64,000 nt of DNA from Actinoalloteichus caeruleus DSM 43889 (GTDB lineage: Bacteria; Actinomycetota; Actinomycetes; Mycobacteriales; Pseudonocardiaceae), in the NCBI RefSeq assembly GCF_000429185.2, contig NZ_AUBJ02000001.1, positions 4,650,001 to 4,714,000 of the forward strand, given 5' to 3'. A program made the translations under genes and the position numbers. How positions within the stretch are numbered: the stretch's first letter is position 1; every line of letters begins with the position of its first letter. Below, piece after piece: positions 19,148-30,457 of the stretch. Under the pieces are notes generated by a model. The model saw nothing but the letters and a program-made list of their open reading frames with translations. It did not search any database and had not been told where the DNA came from.

Positions 19148-19648
19148 TCACCCCCGCTCGGTGGCGGGCAGGGGGTCGGCGCCCTCGTCGGGCGCCCCGT
19201 CCAGCACGGCGAGGACGGTTTCGGAGATCTCGGCCACGGCGTCGAGCTGCGCGGGAGTCAGCAGGTCGACGAAGTGCCGTCGCACGTCGGCCACGTGCAG
19301 CGGCGCCGCCGACACGATGGCGTCCCTGCCGGCCTCGCTGAGAGCGACCACGGAGCCCCTGGGGTGTTCGGGGCAGGGCTCTCGCACGACCAGGCCCCGG
19401 TCCACCATCCGCCCGAGCTGGTGGTGCAACCGGCTCTTCTCCCACTGGGTGACCGTCGCGAGCTGGAAGGCCCGCAGCCGACCTCCCGGCGCCTCGGACA
19501 GGGCCACCAGCACGGCGTAGTCGGCCTCGGAGAGGCCGGAATGCCGCTGGAGGCGCTGGTTGAGCCGTCGGCGGAGGTGTCGCTGCATCGTGTAGAAGCC
19601 CCGCCAGGCCCGTTGCTCCCGCTCGTCCAACCACTCCTCGTTCGACAT
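19148..19648 (-). CDS. MarR-family transcriptional regulator
   Basis: 166 residues from the ATG at 19648, chosen because a TAGGAT -10 on the minus strand ends six bases before it (leaderless); a GTG one codon upstream is the alternative. A winged helix is visible: SGLSEADYAVLVALSEAPGG, recognition region TQWEKSRLHHQLGRMVDRGL, wing RGSVVALSEAGRDAI, with dimerisation helices at both ends. It is divergent from an amidohydrolase. The shared 140-base gap holds a palindrome overlapping the amidohydrolase -35, so it probably represses that gene and perhaps itself. Confidence 0.92.
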   Translation of the reverse strand: MSNEEWLDEREQRAWRGFYTMQRHLRRRLNQRLQRHSGLSEADYAVLVALSEAPGGRLRAFQLATVTQWEKSRLHHQLGRMVDRGLVVREPCPEHPRGSVVALSEAGRDAIVSAAPLHVADVRRHFVDLLTPAQLDAVAEISETVLAVLDGAPDEGADPLPATERG

Positions 19649-19654
19649 CACCGC

Positions 19655-19710
19655 ATCCTAGGCAGCGGCGTCCAGGTCAGTTGACATGTCATCTCGGCGG
19701 CTCCTAGGTT
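19655..19710. promoter_or_regulatory. Divergent promoters with MarR operator candidate
   Basis: Plus strand: -35 TTGACA (19681-19686) and -10 TAGGTT (19705-19710), 18 bases apart, reading to the amidohydrolase. Minus strand: TAGGAT (19660-19655) six bases before the MarR ATG. The perfect palindrome TGACATGTCA (19682-19691) lies on the plus-strand -35, where a bound repressor would block polymerase. Confidence 0.65.
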
Positions 19711-19789
19711 CGGATCACGATCACCACCACGAGCCACCGCCGGCCGCGTGGGCGCGCGGCCGCGCACCAGGACGAGGAGAGGCGGACGC

Positions 19790-21304
19790 ATGCGGGACCA
19801 GCGGGATGGCCGGCGCTCGAACCAGGTCAGCAGGAGGTCGCTGCTCGGAGGCGCGGCCGCCGCGGCGGGCGTGGCGGGCGTGGCGACGGGCGCGGCCGTG
19901 GTGGGCGGGGCCGCCACCGCGCACGCCGTCGAACCTCCGTCGGCCGAACGGTTCCGCCCGGGCCGCCCGATCGTCTTCCGCGGCGCCACCGTGGTCACGA
20001 TGGACGACGAACTCGGTGTGCTGGCCGACGCGGACGTGCTGGTCGTGGGGACGAGGATCGAGGCGGTGGGCCACGCGCTGCCCACGCCACCGGGCACCGC
20101 CGTCGTCGAGACCGGCGGCGGGCTGCTCACCCCGGGGTTCGTCGACACCCACCGGCACGTGTGGCAGACGGCGTTGCGGGGGGTGGGGGTGGAGTGGACC
20201 CTCGCCGAGTACATGGAGCGGATGTTCGGCCGCTGGGGGCTCGCCTACCGGCCGGAGGACCTCGCGGCTGGCAACCGGATGGGCATGGTCGAGGCACTCG
20301 ACGCGGGGGTGACGACCGTCCTGGACTGGTCCCACAACCTGCGGACCCCCGAGCACGCCGACGCCGCCGTGGACGGACTGCTCGCCGTGCCCGCCCGCGC
20401 CAGGTTCGGCATCGGCAACGCCTTCGCCGACTCGGCGGGCTGGATCCACGGCGGCGAGGTCGACCGCCTGCTGGACAGCAGGTTCCCCAGCAGGGACCAG
20501 TTGGTCACCCCGCAGATCGCCTACGACATCGTGCCCCCGGACGAGGAACTGCTCCCCGCCCTGCGCTTCGCCAGGGACCGGGGCCTCCAGTGGACCTCGC
20601 ACGGCGGGATCGTCGGTTACGCGGCCGACGAGACCATCACCTTCCTCGCCGACAACGGCTTCCTCTCCCCGGACATCACCCTCGTGCACGGTGGCGCCTA
20701 CGGCGAGGACGGGTACCGGCGGCTCGCCGACGCCGGAGCCTTCCTGAGCATCGCGGCCGAGAGCGAGCTGAACGCGGGGCAGGGCTACCCGCCGAGCCAC
20801 CGCGCCCGGGAGTTCGGTGTCCGGATGTCCCTGTCGATGGACACGGTGGTCTGGTGGAGCGGGGACATGTTCTCCGCCATGCGCGCCACCCTCAACGCGG
20901 ACCGCGGCCTGGCGCACCTCCGCGCCCACGAGCGCGGCGAGGTGCTCCAGTCGAACGCCCTGCGTTCCGCCGAGGTGCTGGAGTGGGCGACGATGGGGGG
21001 TGCCCGGGCGCTCGGGATGGAGGCCGAGATCGGCTCGATCACCCCGGGCAAGCTGGCCGACCTCGTGCTGCTGCGGACCGACACCACCGTCATGAGCCCG
21101 CTCAGCAACCCCGTCGGGCACCTCGTCTTCCAGGCCGGGCGTGCCGACGTGGACACCGTGGTGGTCAACGGCCGGGTGGTCAAGCACCGGGGCGAGCTGG
21201 TGGGCGTGGACGTCGCGGGCGCCCGGCGCGAGGTCGAGGCGTCCCTGGAGCACCTGCGCGCCGAGATCGGTGACCAGGAGTGGGAGGCGGCGAGCCACGG
21301 GTGA
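19790..21304 (+). CDS. Tat-exported amidohydrolase
   Basis: 505 residues from the ATG at 19790 (GAGGAGAGG upstream). The N-terminus is a twin-arginine signal: SRRSLLGGAAAAAGVAG, then a cleavage-like ATAHA. The mature part is an amidohydrolase TIM barrel with composite domain: metal motif GFVDTHRHVWQTA, then a His in WTSHGG, VHGGAYGEDG, and the metal Asp in MSLSMDTVVWWSG; the C-terminal ITPGKLADLVLL rejoins the small domain. It is closest in style to the chlorohydrolase/deaminase group (TrzA/AtzA, SAH or guanine deaminases). Substrate not identifiable; export is unusual for that group. Confidence 0.9.
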   Translation: MRDQRDGRRSNQVSRRSLLGGAAAAAGVAGVATGAAVVGGAATAHAVEPPSAERFRPGRPIVFRGATVVTMDDELGVLADADVLVVGTRIEAVGHALPTPPGTAVVETGGGLLTPGFVDTHRHVWQTALRGVGVEWTLAEYMERMFGRWGLAYRPEDLAAGNRMGMVEALDAGVTTVLDWSHNLRTPEHADAAVDGLLAVPARARFGIGNAFADSAGWIHGGEVDRLLDSRFPSRDQLVTPQIAYDIVPPDEELLPALRFARDRGLQWTSHGGIVGYAADETITFLADNGFLSPDITLVHGGAYGEDGYRRLADAGAFLSIAAESELNAGQGYPPSHRAREFGVRMSLSMDTVVWWSGDMFSAMRATLNADRGLAHLRAHERGEVLQSNALRSAEVLEWATMGGARALGMEAEIGSITPGKLADLVLLRTDTTVMSPLSNPVGHLVFQAGRADVDTVVVNGRVVKHRGELVGVDVAGARREVEASLEHLRAEIGDQEWEAASHG

Positions 21305-21725
21305 CGGGACGGCCAGCCCGCTCCCGGCCCGCCCGCCTGTGATCGTGTGCGCCGTGCTCGACCGGGCTGGGGTGGCGGGAACCCGCCGTCGAGCGAGGAG
21401 GGACACCGCCCGGCCGGGGGCGCTGGTGACCTCGGCGGAGGGAGCGGGCCGGAGCCGACCGGGCGCCGGCGAGGCGGCCGCCGTCGAGACGAGGGGGTGT
21501 GGCCCTGTCCTCGGCCGGGTCGCGGACCGCCCGCCCGTCACCCGCGCGACGCGGAGCACGGACGCGAGCCGGGCGACGAGCCGGCGTGGGCCGAAGCCAC
21601 CCGCACGTCCCGGCGACCGCCCCCGCGACCAGCCGCCGCCGGGCCGGAGGTCGTACCAGGGGGTGAGGGGCGACTCGGACCCCGAGGTGATGCGCCCCGG
21701 GCGGCGCCCGGCATAGCGTGGCCGG
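21305..21725 (+). other. Non-coding stretch with leaderless promoter of the two-component operon
   Basis: No gene seen. TAGCGT at 21714-21719 ends six bases before the sensor kinase GTG, which suggests a leaderless transcript. Confidence 0.45.
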
Positions 21726-22997
21726 GTGCCACCCCCGCCCGCCCCGGACCGCCAGCCGCCGCACCTCCGCTTCCCCGTGCACCGGAACAGCCCGGTCGCC
21801 CTGCTGCACGGCTGGCGGCTGGCGACGGTCGGGCTCGCCCTGCTGGTCCTCCTCCTGATCACCCTGCCCAGCGGGGCCATCCAGCTCGCCGAGAACTACG
21901 CCGTCGGCGGCGGTCTCGCCGTCGCCCTCCAGACCTTCCAGACCCTGCCCCTGGTGCTGAGCCTGGTCCAGCCGGTCGCGGCCTGGGCGATCTCCCTGGC
22001 GGCCGGAACGGCGATCGCCCTGGTCTCCACACCGGGCGGCGAACCGTGGCCGTGGCCGGCGGCCGGTCTGATAGCCCACCTCGGGGTCCTGCTGGTGCTC
22101 GTGGGCTGTTGCCGGTGGTGGACGCTGCTCCTCGCCGCGCTGGCGGAGCCGCTCGCCGTCGCGGCGATCTCGTGGCTCGTTCCCGACGAACGCCAACCCG
22201 ATGCGCTCGTTCCGCTGGTGGTCATCTTCGTGGTGCTGTTGGTGGTCGGCGTCGTCTGGTTGTTGCGCCGTGACCTCCGCCGACGACTGCGGGAGCACCA
22301 GCGGCTGGCCGAGGAGGAACGGGCCCGCCGCACCGTGCTGGAGGAGCGAGCGCGGATCGCCAGGGAGATGCACGACGTGGTGGCGCACCACATGTCGGTG
22401 GTGACGGTGCAGGCGGAAACCGCTCCCTACCGGATCGCGGACCTCCCCGACGCGGCCACCGAGGAGTTCGCCTCCATCGCCGCCTCGGCACGCCGGTCGC
22501 TCGCCGAGATGCGCCAGCTCCTCGGAGTGCTCCGTTCCGACTCGGGGTCGTCCGCACGTGCCCCGCAACCCGCGCTGGACTCCCTCCCCGAACTGGCGGA
22601 CCTCACCAGGGGCAGCGGTGTCCCGGTCACCCTGCGGCCGCTTCCCGACGAGGTGGTCCGAGAGCTGCCCGGGACGGTGCAGTTGGCCTGCTACCGGATC
22701 GTGCAGGAGGCGCTGAGCAACGTGGTGCGGCACGCGCCAGGAGCGGCGACGACGGTGGACCTGGCGTACGCGTCCGGTCGGGTGGCCGTGGAGGTGACGA
22801 ACGAGGCACCGCGCGCTTCGGGGCGCCCGCCCCTGGAGCGGGTCGGTACCGGGCACGGTATGACGGGCATGCGGCAACGGGTGGACGCGCTGGGAGGCGA
22901 CCTGGAGGCCGGACCGCTGCCCGGCGGCGGGTTCCGGGTGGTGGCCCGCCTGCCCGTGGGAGGAAGCGTCCCGGACGGAGGAGACGAACGCGGATGA
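21726..22997 (+). CDS. NarL-type sensor histidine kinase
   Basis: 423 residues. A cytoplasmic N-terminus is followed by about six membrane segments between residues 30 and 180 with hardly any extracytoplasmic loops, so it probably senses something in the membrane. A coiled linker then leads to HisKA_3 with phosphoacceptor His in REMHDVVAHHMSVV and a HATPase with N-box RIVQEALSNVVRHAPG and G-box GTGHGMTGMRQRV. The stop overlaps the regulator ATG (ATGA), so both are made together. Confidence 0.93.
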   Translation: MPPPPAPDRQPPHLRFPVHRNSPVALLHGWRLATVGLALLVLLLITLPSGAIQLAENYAVGGGLAVALQTFQTLPLVLSLVQPVAAWAISLAAGTAIALVSTPGGEPWPWPAAGLIAHLGVLLVLVGCCRWWTLLLAALAEPLAVAAISWLVPDERQPDALVPLVVIFVVLLVVGVVWLLRRDLRRRLREHQRLAEEERARRTVLEERARIAREMHDVVAHHMSVVTVQAETAPYRIADLPDAATEEFASIAASARRSLAEMRQLLGVLRSDSGSSARAPQPALDSLPELADLTRGSGVPVTLRPLPDEVVRELPGTVQLACYRIVQEALSNVVRHAPGAATTVDLAYASGRVAVEVTNEAPRASGRPPLERVGTGHGMTGMRQRVDALGGDLEAGPLPGGGFRVVARLPVGGSVPDGGDERG

Positions 22998-23677
22998 CCA
23001 CGCGACTCGTGATCGTCGACGACCAGGCCATGGTGCGGGCCGGTTTCGCCGCGTTGCTGGCGGCCCAACCCGACGTCGAGGTGGTGGGGGAGGCCTCCGA
23101 CGGCGCGGAGGCGGTGGCACTCGTCGGCAGGCTTCGCCCGGACCTGGTGCTGATGGACGTCCGGATGCCCGTGATGGACGGCCTGGCGGCCGCTCGCACC
23201 ATGCTGGACCCGGTTCGGGTCGCCCGGGCCGGGCACCAGCCCCGGGTGCTGATGCTGACCACCTTCGACGTCGACGACTACGTGTACGACGCCCTCCGGG
23301 CTGGAGCCAGCGGTTTCATCCTCAAGGACGCTCCGGCCAGTGACCTGATCGCCGCCGTCCGGGTCGTCGCCGGGGGAGACGCGTTGTTGGCCCCCACGGT
23401 CACCCGCCGACTGATCGCCGAGTTCGCCCGCCGGCGTCCCGTCGTCTCCCGGGCGTCGAGCAGGCTCGCCGCGCTGACCGAACGGGAGACGGAGGTGCTG
23501 CGACTGGTCGCGCGGGGGCTGTCCAACCAGGAGATCGCGGCGCACCTGGTCGTGGCGGAGCAGACCGTGAAGAGCCACTTCGGCCGTGTCCTCGCCAAAC
23601 TCGACCTGCGGGACCGGGCGCAGGCCGTGGTCTTCGCCTACGAGAGCGGCCTGGTGACGGCCGGAGGGCACGACTAG
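22994..23677 (+). CDS. NarL/LuxR-type response regulator
   Basis: 227 residues. The receiver has intact acidic pocket (VIVDDQ) and phosphoacceptor Asp55 in LVLMDVRMPVMDG, Thr in MLTTFD and Lys in FILKDAP. The C-terminal GerE helix-turn-helix is LTERETEVLRLVARGLSNQEI...VKSHFGRVL. It is the partner of the overlapping kinase. Targets are unknown; the flanking exported hydrolases are candidates by position. Confidence 0.95.
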   Translation: MTTRLVIVDDQAMVRAGFAALLAAQPDVEVVGEASDGAEAVALVGRLRPDLVLMDVRMPVMDGLAAARTMLDPVRVARAGHQPRVLMLTTFDVDDYVYDALRAGASGFILKDAPASDLIAAVRVVAGGDALLAPTVTRRLIAEFARRRPVVSRASSRLAALTERETEVLRLVARGLSNQEIAAHLVVAEQTVKSHFGRVLAKLDLRDRAQAVVFAYESGLVTAGGHD

Positions 23678-23937
23678 CCCAGGGTCGACGGTCCCGGCCC
23701 GCCGCACGGGCCAGCGGTCCCCCGTGCGCGGTGCGCCTCGACTCCCGGTCGTTCCTCGGTGTGGCGGACGTGCTCCGCCGGCCCGGTCGGGTACCAGCAG
23801 TCGGCACGTGGGCACGCCCGCGGCCCCGGCCCGAGGGCACTCCCGTCGCGGACGGGACCCCACCCGACCTCGTCCCCAGGGGGCACTCGAGGACGCGATC
23901 CCCCTCCCCGGTGTGACGCGGAGGTGGCGACTCCGGA

Positions 23938-25197
23938 GTGACGACCGCGCACCCACCTCGTTCGCACACTCCCCCCGTCAGATCGAGAACGGCTTCGGCG
24001 GCGGGAGAACTGGTGATGGGGCGGCTGCGTTCGTTGTTCGGCACGGTGGTGGTGGCCGCCGCCGCGGTGGGGTCGAGCTCCGCGCTCGACGCCACCCCTA
24101 CCGGGGACCTGGTGGCTCCCCCGCCGGGGACCGTGGAGTGGGCGGCCGAGCGCACCGAGGCCGGCGACAGGACACCAGCGCCGGGTGCGGGCACCCCCTC
24201 CGAGGTGTCGGAGTTCTTCGCGCGCCTCGACGGCGACGAGACCGATCGGTTGGCGCGTGAGCACCCCGGTGTGGTCGGCAACCTCGACGGCGTGCCCGTC
24301 GACGTGCGCCTGGACGCCAACGAACGGGCGCTGCGGCAGGCCCTCTCCGAGGTCGAGGCCCGGGCCTCCGACGGCGAGCTGATCGGGGAGCGGCGACGCG
24401 AGGCGGCCGACCGCGCCGAGGTCTACCGCGACCTGCTGGCCGGCGACCGGCGGTTCCTCGTCTTCGACCCCCGAGGGCGGGGCCTGGTCGCCGAGGTGTT
24501 CGGTGATGTGGAGGACGCGGACTCGGTCACGGTGCTCGTTCCCGGCAACGACAGCGACCTCGACGGCTTCGACCAGCCGACGGCCCCGACGCGGTCCGCC
24601 GCCCGCGCGGGCGAGGCGCTGTTCACCGAGCAGCGCGCCCGGCACCCGGAGGTCAGGACGGCCGTCATCGCGTGGAGCGGCTACGTCAGCCCGCGCGGAC
24701 TGGGGCTCGACGCGGCCACCGCCACGCTCGCCGAGGCGGGCGCGGTCCGCCTGGAGCGGTTGCTCGCCGGCCTCGCCACCCTGGGGCGTGACGCGGGCAC
24801 CCCGCCGACCGCGCACCTCGTCTGCCACAGCTACGGAAGCGTGGTGTGCTCGCTGGCCGCGCGGCGCGGCGACCTCGACGTCGGCTCGTTGGTGGCGGTC
24901 GGGTCGCCCGGTCTCCGCGCCGAGACCGCCGCCGAGCTGTCCGGGGCGAACCAGGTCTGGGCCACGCGCGCGGACGACGACTGGATCGGCTGGGTGGCGG
25001 GCCTCTCCCTCGGAGGGCTCGGTCACGGCACCGACCCCACCGAGCCGTCCTTCGGTGCCCGCCTCATCCCGACGGGGACCGCCAGCGGCCACGACGGCTA
25101 CTTCGTCCCCGGCACCGAATCCCTGGGGCGGCTCGCGGAGATCACCGTGGCGCACGGCGTCGGGGTGCCAGGGCGGACCACGCCCGACGCGCCCTGA
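23938..25197 (+). CDS. Exported alpha/beta hydrolase, DUF1023 family
   Basis: 419 residues; the start is uncertain between the GTG at 23938 and a later ATG 78 bases downstream (MGRLRSLFGTVVVAAAAVG), which gives a normal signal peptide. The DUF1023 core holds VTVLVPGNDSDLDGF, a nucleophile elbow CHSYGS with Ser near residue 298 and a C-terminal His region (SGHDGYFVPGTESL). Members are usually secreted actinobacterial esterases of unknown substrate. It closes the accessory island; tsaB starts 150 bases downstream from its own promoter. Confidence 0.85.
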   Translation: MTTAHPPRSHTPPVRSRTASAAGELVMGRLRSLFGTVVVAAAAVGSSSALDATPTGDLVAPPPGTVEWAAERTEAGDRTPAPGAGTPSEVSEFFARLDGDETDRLAREHPGVVGNLDGVPVDVRLDANERALRQALSEVEARASDGELIGERRREAADRAEVYRDLLAGDRRFLVFDPRGRGLVAEVFGDVEDADSVTVLVPGNDSDLDGFDQPTAPTRSAARAGEALFTEQRARHPEVRTAVIAWSGYVSPRGLGLDAATATLAEAGAVRLERLLAGLATLGRDAGTPPTAHLVCHSYGSVVCSLAARRGDLDVGSLVAVGSPGLRAETAAELSGANQVWATRADDDWIGWVAGLSLGGLGHGTDPTEPSFGARLIPTGTASGHDGYFVPGTESLGRLAEITVAHGVGVPGRTTPDAP

Positions 25198-25333
25198 CTC
25201 CGGGGGCGTCACGACGGGGCCGAGTGGCGGGTGGGGTCGGTGGAGCCAGCGGCACGGGGTGCCGGCGAGGGGGCGGCCCCGCCGCCCAGGTTCGGTGGGC
25301 GGGGCGGGGCGGCCGCGCCCGTTCGGCGGCTCG

Positions 25334-25346
25334 TAGGCTCGGGGAC
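25334..25346 (+). promoter_or_regulatory. Leaderless promoter of tsaB
   Basis: -10 hexamer TAGGCT (25334-25339) ends seven bases before the tsaB GTG. There is no ribosome binding site, consistent with a leaderless mRNA. Confidence 0.55.
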
Positions 25347-26069
25347 GTGCTGCTACTGGCCATCGACACCGCCACTCCGGCCATCGTCTCCGGCGTCGTC
25401 GAACTCGAGGACGCCGGGCCGCCCCGCGTGCTCGCCGGCGAGCCGGTCTTCGCCGCCCGGTCCCACGCCGAGTTGCTGACCCCGAGACTCCGCGCGGCCG
25501 CCACGGCGGCGGGCGTGGAGTTCGGGGAGGTGGACGCCCTCGTCTGCGGCGTCGGCCCGGGGCCCTTCACCGGGCTGAGGGTCGGCATGGTCACCGCGGC
25601 GGCCCTGGGACACGCGCTCGGCAGGCCGGTCCACCCGGTGGGCACGTTGGACGGCGTCGCGGCCGGCGTGGTGAGCCCTGGTCCGTTCCTGGTGGTCTCC
25701 GATGCCCGCCGGCGGGAGGTGTACTGGAGCGCGCACACCTCGGACGGCGCCCGCGTCGAGGGGCCCGGTGTCGCCCGGCCCGACGAGCTGCGAGAACAGC
25801 TCGCGGCCATGCCCTCGGCGACCCGTCCGACGCACCTCGTCGGGAACCTCAGACCTCCGGGGGACGCCCGGGGCGAGGGCATGGCGGAACTCGCGGACCA
25901 GCTCGGCCTCCCCCTGCTCGGCACGGCGTTCCCCACGCCCGACGGTCTGGTCGCCGCCGCCTCGGCGGAGTTGCGCGCCGGGCGGCCGCCCGCCCCGCTC
26001 GTCCCTCGCTACCTCCGGCAACCGGACGCGGCCGAACCACGGTCCCCGAAGCGGGTGAGCACGCCATGA
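25347..26069 (+). CDS. tsaB: tRNA t6A biosynthesis scaffold protein TsaB
   Basis: 240 residues starting [16 protein letters not shown], the N-terminal strand and loop of the ASKHA fold. The typical [19 protein letters not shown] motif follows, then [13 protein letters not shown]. TsaB dimerises with TsaD. The stop overlaps the rimI start by four bases, so tsaB, rimI and tsaD form a tightly coupled operon. Confidence 0.94.
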   Translation: MLLLAIDTATPAIVSGVVELEDAGPPRVLAGEPVFAARSHAELLTPRLRAAATAAGVEFGEVDALVCGVGPGPFTGLRVGMVTAAALGHALGRPVHPVGTLDGVAAGVVSPGPFLVVSDARRREVYWSAHTSDGARVEGPGVARPDELREQLAAMPSATRPTHLVGNLRPPGDARGEGMAELADQLGLPLLGTAFPTPDGLVAAASAELRAGRPPAPLVPRYLRQPDAAEPRSPKRVSTP

Positions 26070-26641
26070 CGGTGGCGATCAGGCGGCTTCGCCGGATCGA
26101 CGCCGGCCGGTGCGCCGAGCTCGAGCGGGAGTTGTTCCCGGGGGACGACCCCTGGAGCGAGCGGGCGTTCCTGGCCGAGATGGCCGCCGGGCACCGGTAC
26201 GTCGGCGCGTACGCTGCGCCGCAGGAACCGGCCGACGCGGGGAAGGCGGGTCGGACCGCCGGTCCCTGGCGGCCGGTGGACACCGAGGGGCCGCTGGTCG
26301 GTTACGGCGGGCTCGCGGTGCTGGGGCGCTCCCCCGACCTCGAGGCGGAGGTGCACACCATCGCCGTCGACCCCGCCTGGCAGGGGAGGGGTGTGGGAAC
26401 CGCGCTGCTGCGGTCCCTGCTGGCCCACGCCGACAGCCTGCGCGCGCCCACCTTCCTGGAGGTGCGCACCGACAACGACTCGGCGATCCGGCTGTACGAA
26501 CGGCACGGCTTCGTGCGGGTCGGTCTGCGCCGGCGCTACTACCAGCCGTCGGGAGCGGACGCCTACACGATGCGGCGGGGACCCGCCGAGGTGGCGGCGC
26601 CGACCGGCGGACCAGAGCGAGACGAAGGGGAACCACGGTGA
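26066..26641 (+). CDS. rimI: Ribosomal-protein-alanine N-acetyltransferase RimI
   Basis: 191 residues, GNAT fold. The acetyl-CoA site is [15 protein letters not shown], followed by [19 protein letters not shown] and [15 protein letters not shown], the RimI-typical end. The known role is N-terminal acetylation of ribosomal protein S18 and other proteins. An insertion of about 20 residues (around 53-75) lengthens the loop before strand 3. Overlaps both neighbours by four bases. Confidence 0.92.
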   Translation: MTVAIRRLRRIDAGRCAELERELFPGDDPWSERAFLAEMAAGHRYVGAYAAPQEPADAGKAGRTAGPWRPVDTEGPLVGYGGLAVLGRSPDLEAEVHTIAVDPAWQGRGVGTALLRSLLAHADSLRAPTFLEVRTDNDSAIRLYERHGFVRVGLRRRYYQPSGADAYTMRRGPAEVAAPTGGPERDEGEPR

Positions 26642-27717
26642 CCGGAGCCAGTGCGGAGGCCTCCGCCCTCGTGCTCGGGATCGAGACCTCCTGCGACGAG
26701 ACCGGAGCCGGCCTCGTCGAGGTGTTCGGCGACGGGCGGGTCCGGTTGGTGGCCGACGTGGTCGCGTCCAGCGTCGAACAGCACGCGAGGTTCGGCGGTG
26801 TGGTGCCGGAGATCGCGAGCAGGGCCCACCTGGAGGCGCTGACCCCCACGGTGCGGCGCGCGCTGGTCGACGCGGGCTGCCGGCTCCGCGACGTGGACGC
26901 GATCGCCGTCACCGCGGGCCCGGGGCTCGCCGGGGCGTTGATGGTCGGGGTGGCGGCGGCCAAGGCCTACGCGGCCGCGGCGGACAAGCCGCTCTACGGG
27001 GTGAACCACCTGGCCGGTCACGTGGCGGTGGACGCCCTGGAGCACGGCCCGCTGCCCAAGCCGTGCCTGGCGCTGCTGGTCTCCGGTGGGCACACCCAGC
27101 TCCTGCTCGTGGAGGACGTGGCGAGTTCGGTCCGCGAGATCGGTTCCACCATCGACGACGCCGCCGGCGAGGCGTACGACAAGGTCGCCAGGTTGCTCGA
27201 CCTCCCCTACCCGGGCGGCCCACCCATCGACCGGTTGGCCAGGGCGGCCGGTGCGGCCGCGCGGGACTCGATCGCCTTCCCCCGCGGGTTGACCGGGCCG
27301 AGGGACAGCCGGCACGACTTCTCCTTCTCGGGGCTCAAGACGGCGGTGGCCCGGTGGGTGGAGGGGCGGCGGGCCGCCGGCGAGCCGGTCGACGTGGCGT
27401 CGGTCGCCGCGTCCTTCCAGGAGGCCGTCGCCGACGTGCTCACGGCCAAGGCCGTTCGCGCCGCGGCGGAGCTGGGCGTGGACACCTTGGTGGTCTCGGG
27501 TGGGGTCGCCGCCAACTCCCGGCTCGGCGAGTTGGCCGCCGAGCGGTGCGCGCGCGCCGGCATCCGGCTCCGGGTGCCCCCACCTCGGCTGTGCACGGAC
27601 AACGGGGCGATGATCGCGGCGCTCGGAGCGCACCTGGTCGCCGCCGGGGCGCCGCCGTCAGCCCCGGGTTTCGGGGCGGATCCGGCGCTGCCGGTGGGGA
27701 CGGTCGTGGTGGAATGA
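26638..27717 (+). CDS. tsaD: tRNA N6-adenosine threonylcarbamoyltransferase
   Basis: 359 residues. It transfers the threonylcarbamoyl group to A37 of ANN-decoding tRNAs. [16 protein letters not shown] opens the ASKHA fold; the metal ligands are His124 and His128 in [48 protein letters not shown] and [13 protein letters not shown] complete the active site. GTG start coupled to rimI. The groES promoter follows about 100 bases after the stop. Confidence 0.96.
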   Translation: MTGASAEASALVLGIETSCDETGAGLVEVFGDGRVRLVADVVASSVEQHARFGGVVPEIASRAHLEALTPTVRRALVDAGCRLRDVDAIAVTAGPGLAGALMVGVAAAKAYAAAADKPLYGVNHLAGHVAVDALEHGPLPKPCLALLVSGGHTQLLLVEDVASSVREIGSTIDDAAGEAYDKVARLLDLPYPGGPPIDRLARAAGAAARDSIAFPRGLTGPRDSRHDFSFSGLKTAVARWVEGRRAAGEPVDVASVAASFQEAVADVLTAKAVRAAAELGVDTLVVSGGVAANSRLGELAAERCARAGIRLRVPPPRLCTDNGAMIAALGAHLVAAGAPPSAPGFGADPALPVGTVVVE

Positions 27718-27817
27718 CGGTCGTCGCCGCGACGGGGGCCGTACCGCCCGGTCGGCCACCAGCTGACGGTTTCGCTCCTGGCGGACGGGTTTTCCGGGCC
27801 CTCGGGGCACCCCGAAC

Positions 27818-27851
27818 TTGAGAATTAGCACTCTCAACGCTAGAGTGCCAA
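27818..27851 (+). promoter_or_regulatory. groESL promoter with CIRCE operator (HrcA site)
   Basis: The operator TTAGCACTC-N9-GAGTGCCAA (27825-27851) matches the CIRCE consensus except one base in the right arm. It sits on a promoter with -35 TTGAGA (27818-27823), 17-base spacer and -10 TAGAGT (27841-27846). HrcA bound here would cover both hexamers, giving heat-inducible expression of the chaperonin genes. Confidence 0.92.
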
Positions 27852-27954
27852 GAGTAAACGGCACCCGCCTCACCCGGCACCCGCGACGACGGGACGGCAG
27901 GAGCCGTCGGAATCTGCCAACGCTTCGAAGGCCCCAGAAGGTGGAGGTCACACC

Positions 27955-29998
<2,044 letters not shown>

Positions 29999-30030
29999 CC
30001 TCCGGCCGAACCACCCTTTCGGGTGAACGT

Positions 30031-30065
30031 GAAGGGGCGGCGCCCAACTCGGGCGCCGCCCCTTC
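30031..30065. terminator. Bidirectional terminator groEL1 / whiB
   Basis: Perfect 15-bp inverted repeat GAAGGGGCGGCGCCC / GGGCGCCGCCCCTTC with a 5-base loop between two convergent genes. Confidence 0.8.
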
Positions 30066-30091
30066 CACCGTGAGCGTCCGATGCCTCCCCG

Positions 30092-30394
30092 TCAGCCGCC
30101 CACGGCGGCGAGCTGCCGCTTGCTCGCCTTGATGATGGCGATCCGTTCCGCCTCCGAGAGCCCTCCCCAGATCCCGTACGGCTCCTGGACCGCCAACGCG
30201 TGCGCCCGGCACTGTTGCATCACCGGGCAGCTCTGGCACACCTCCTTCGCGCGCGCTTCCCGCCTGGCCCGTGCCGGCCCCCGCTCCCCGTCGGGGTGGA
30301 AGAAGAACGCGCTGTCCATCCCGCGGCAGGACCCCTTGAGCTGCCAGTCCCACAGATCCGCGTTCGGCCCCGGAAGTCGCCGAGTATCGGCCAT
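30092..30394 (-). CDS. WhiB-family iron-sulfur regulator (WhiB3 position)
   Basis: 100 residues. The four cluster ligands are C23, C53, C56 and C62; the turn YGIWGG (73-78) and a basic end (ASKRQLAAVGG) follow. WhiB proteins bind a 4Fe-4S cluster and the primary sigma factor to tune transcription in redox stress or development. Its place convergent to groEL1 and near sigD matches M. tuberculosis whiB3 (Rv3416); the name is by synteny only. A promoter is visible at 30468-30496 on the minus strand. Confidence 0.93.
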   Translation of the reverse strand: MADTRRLPGPNADLWDWQLKGSCRGMDSAFFFHPDGERGPARARREARAKEVCQSCPVMQQCRAHALAVQEPYGIWGGLSEAERIAIIKASKRQLAAVGG

Positions 30395-30457
30395 AGTGAC
30401 CTCGCCTCCCCGCTGTTGGTGGCCGCCGCCCGCGACGGCGGTCCCACACCCCCGTGT

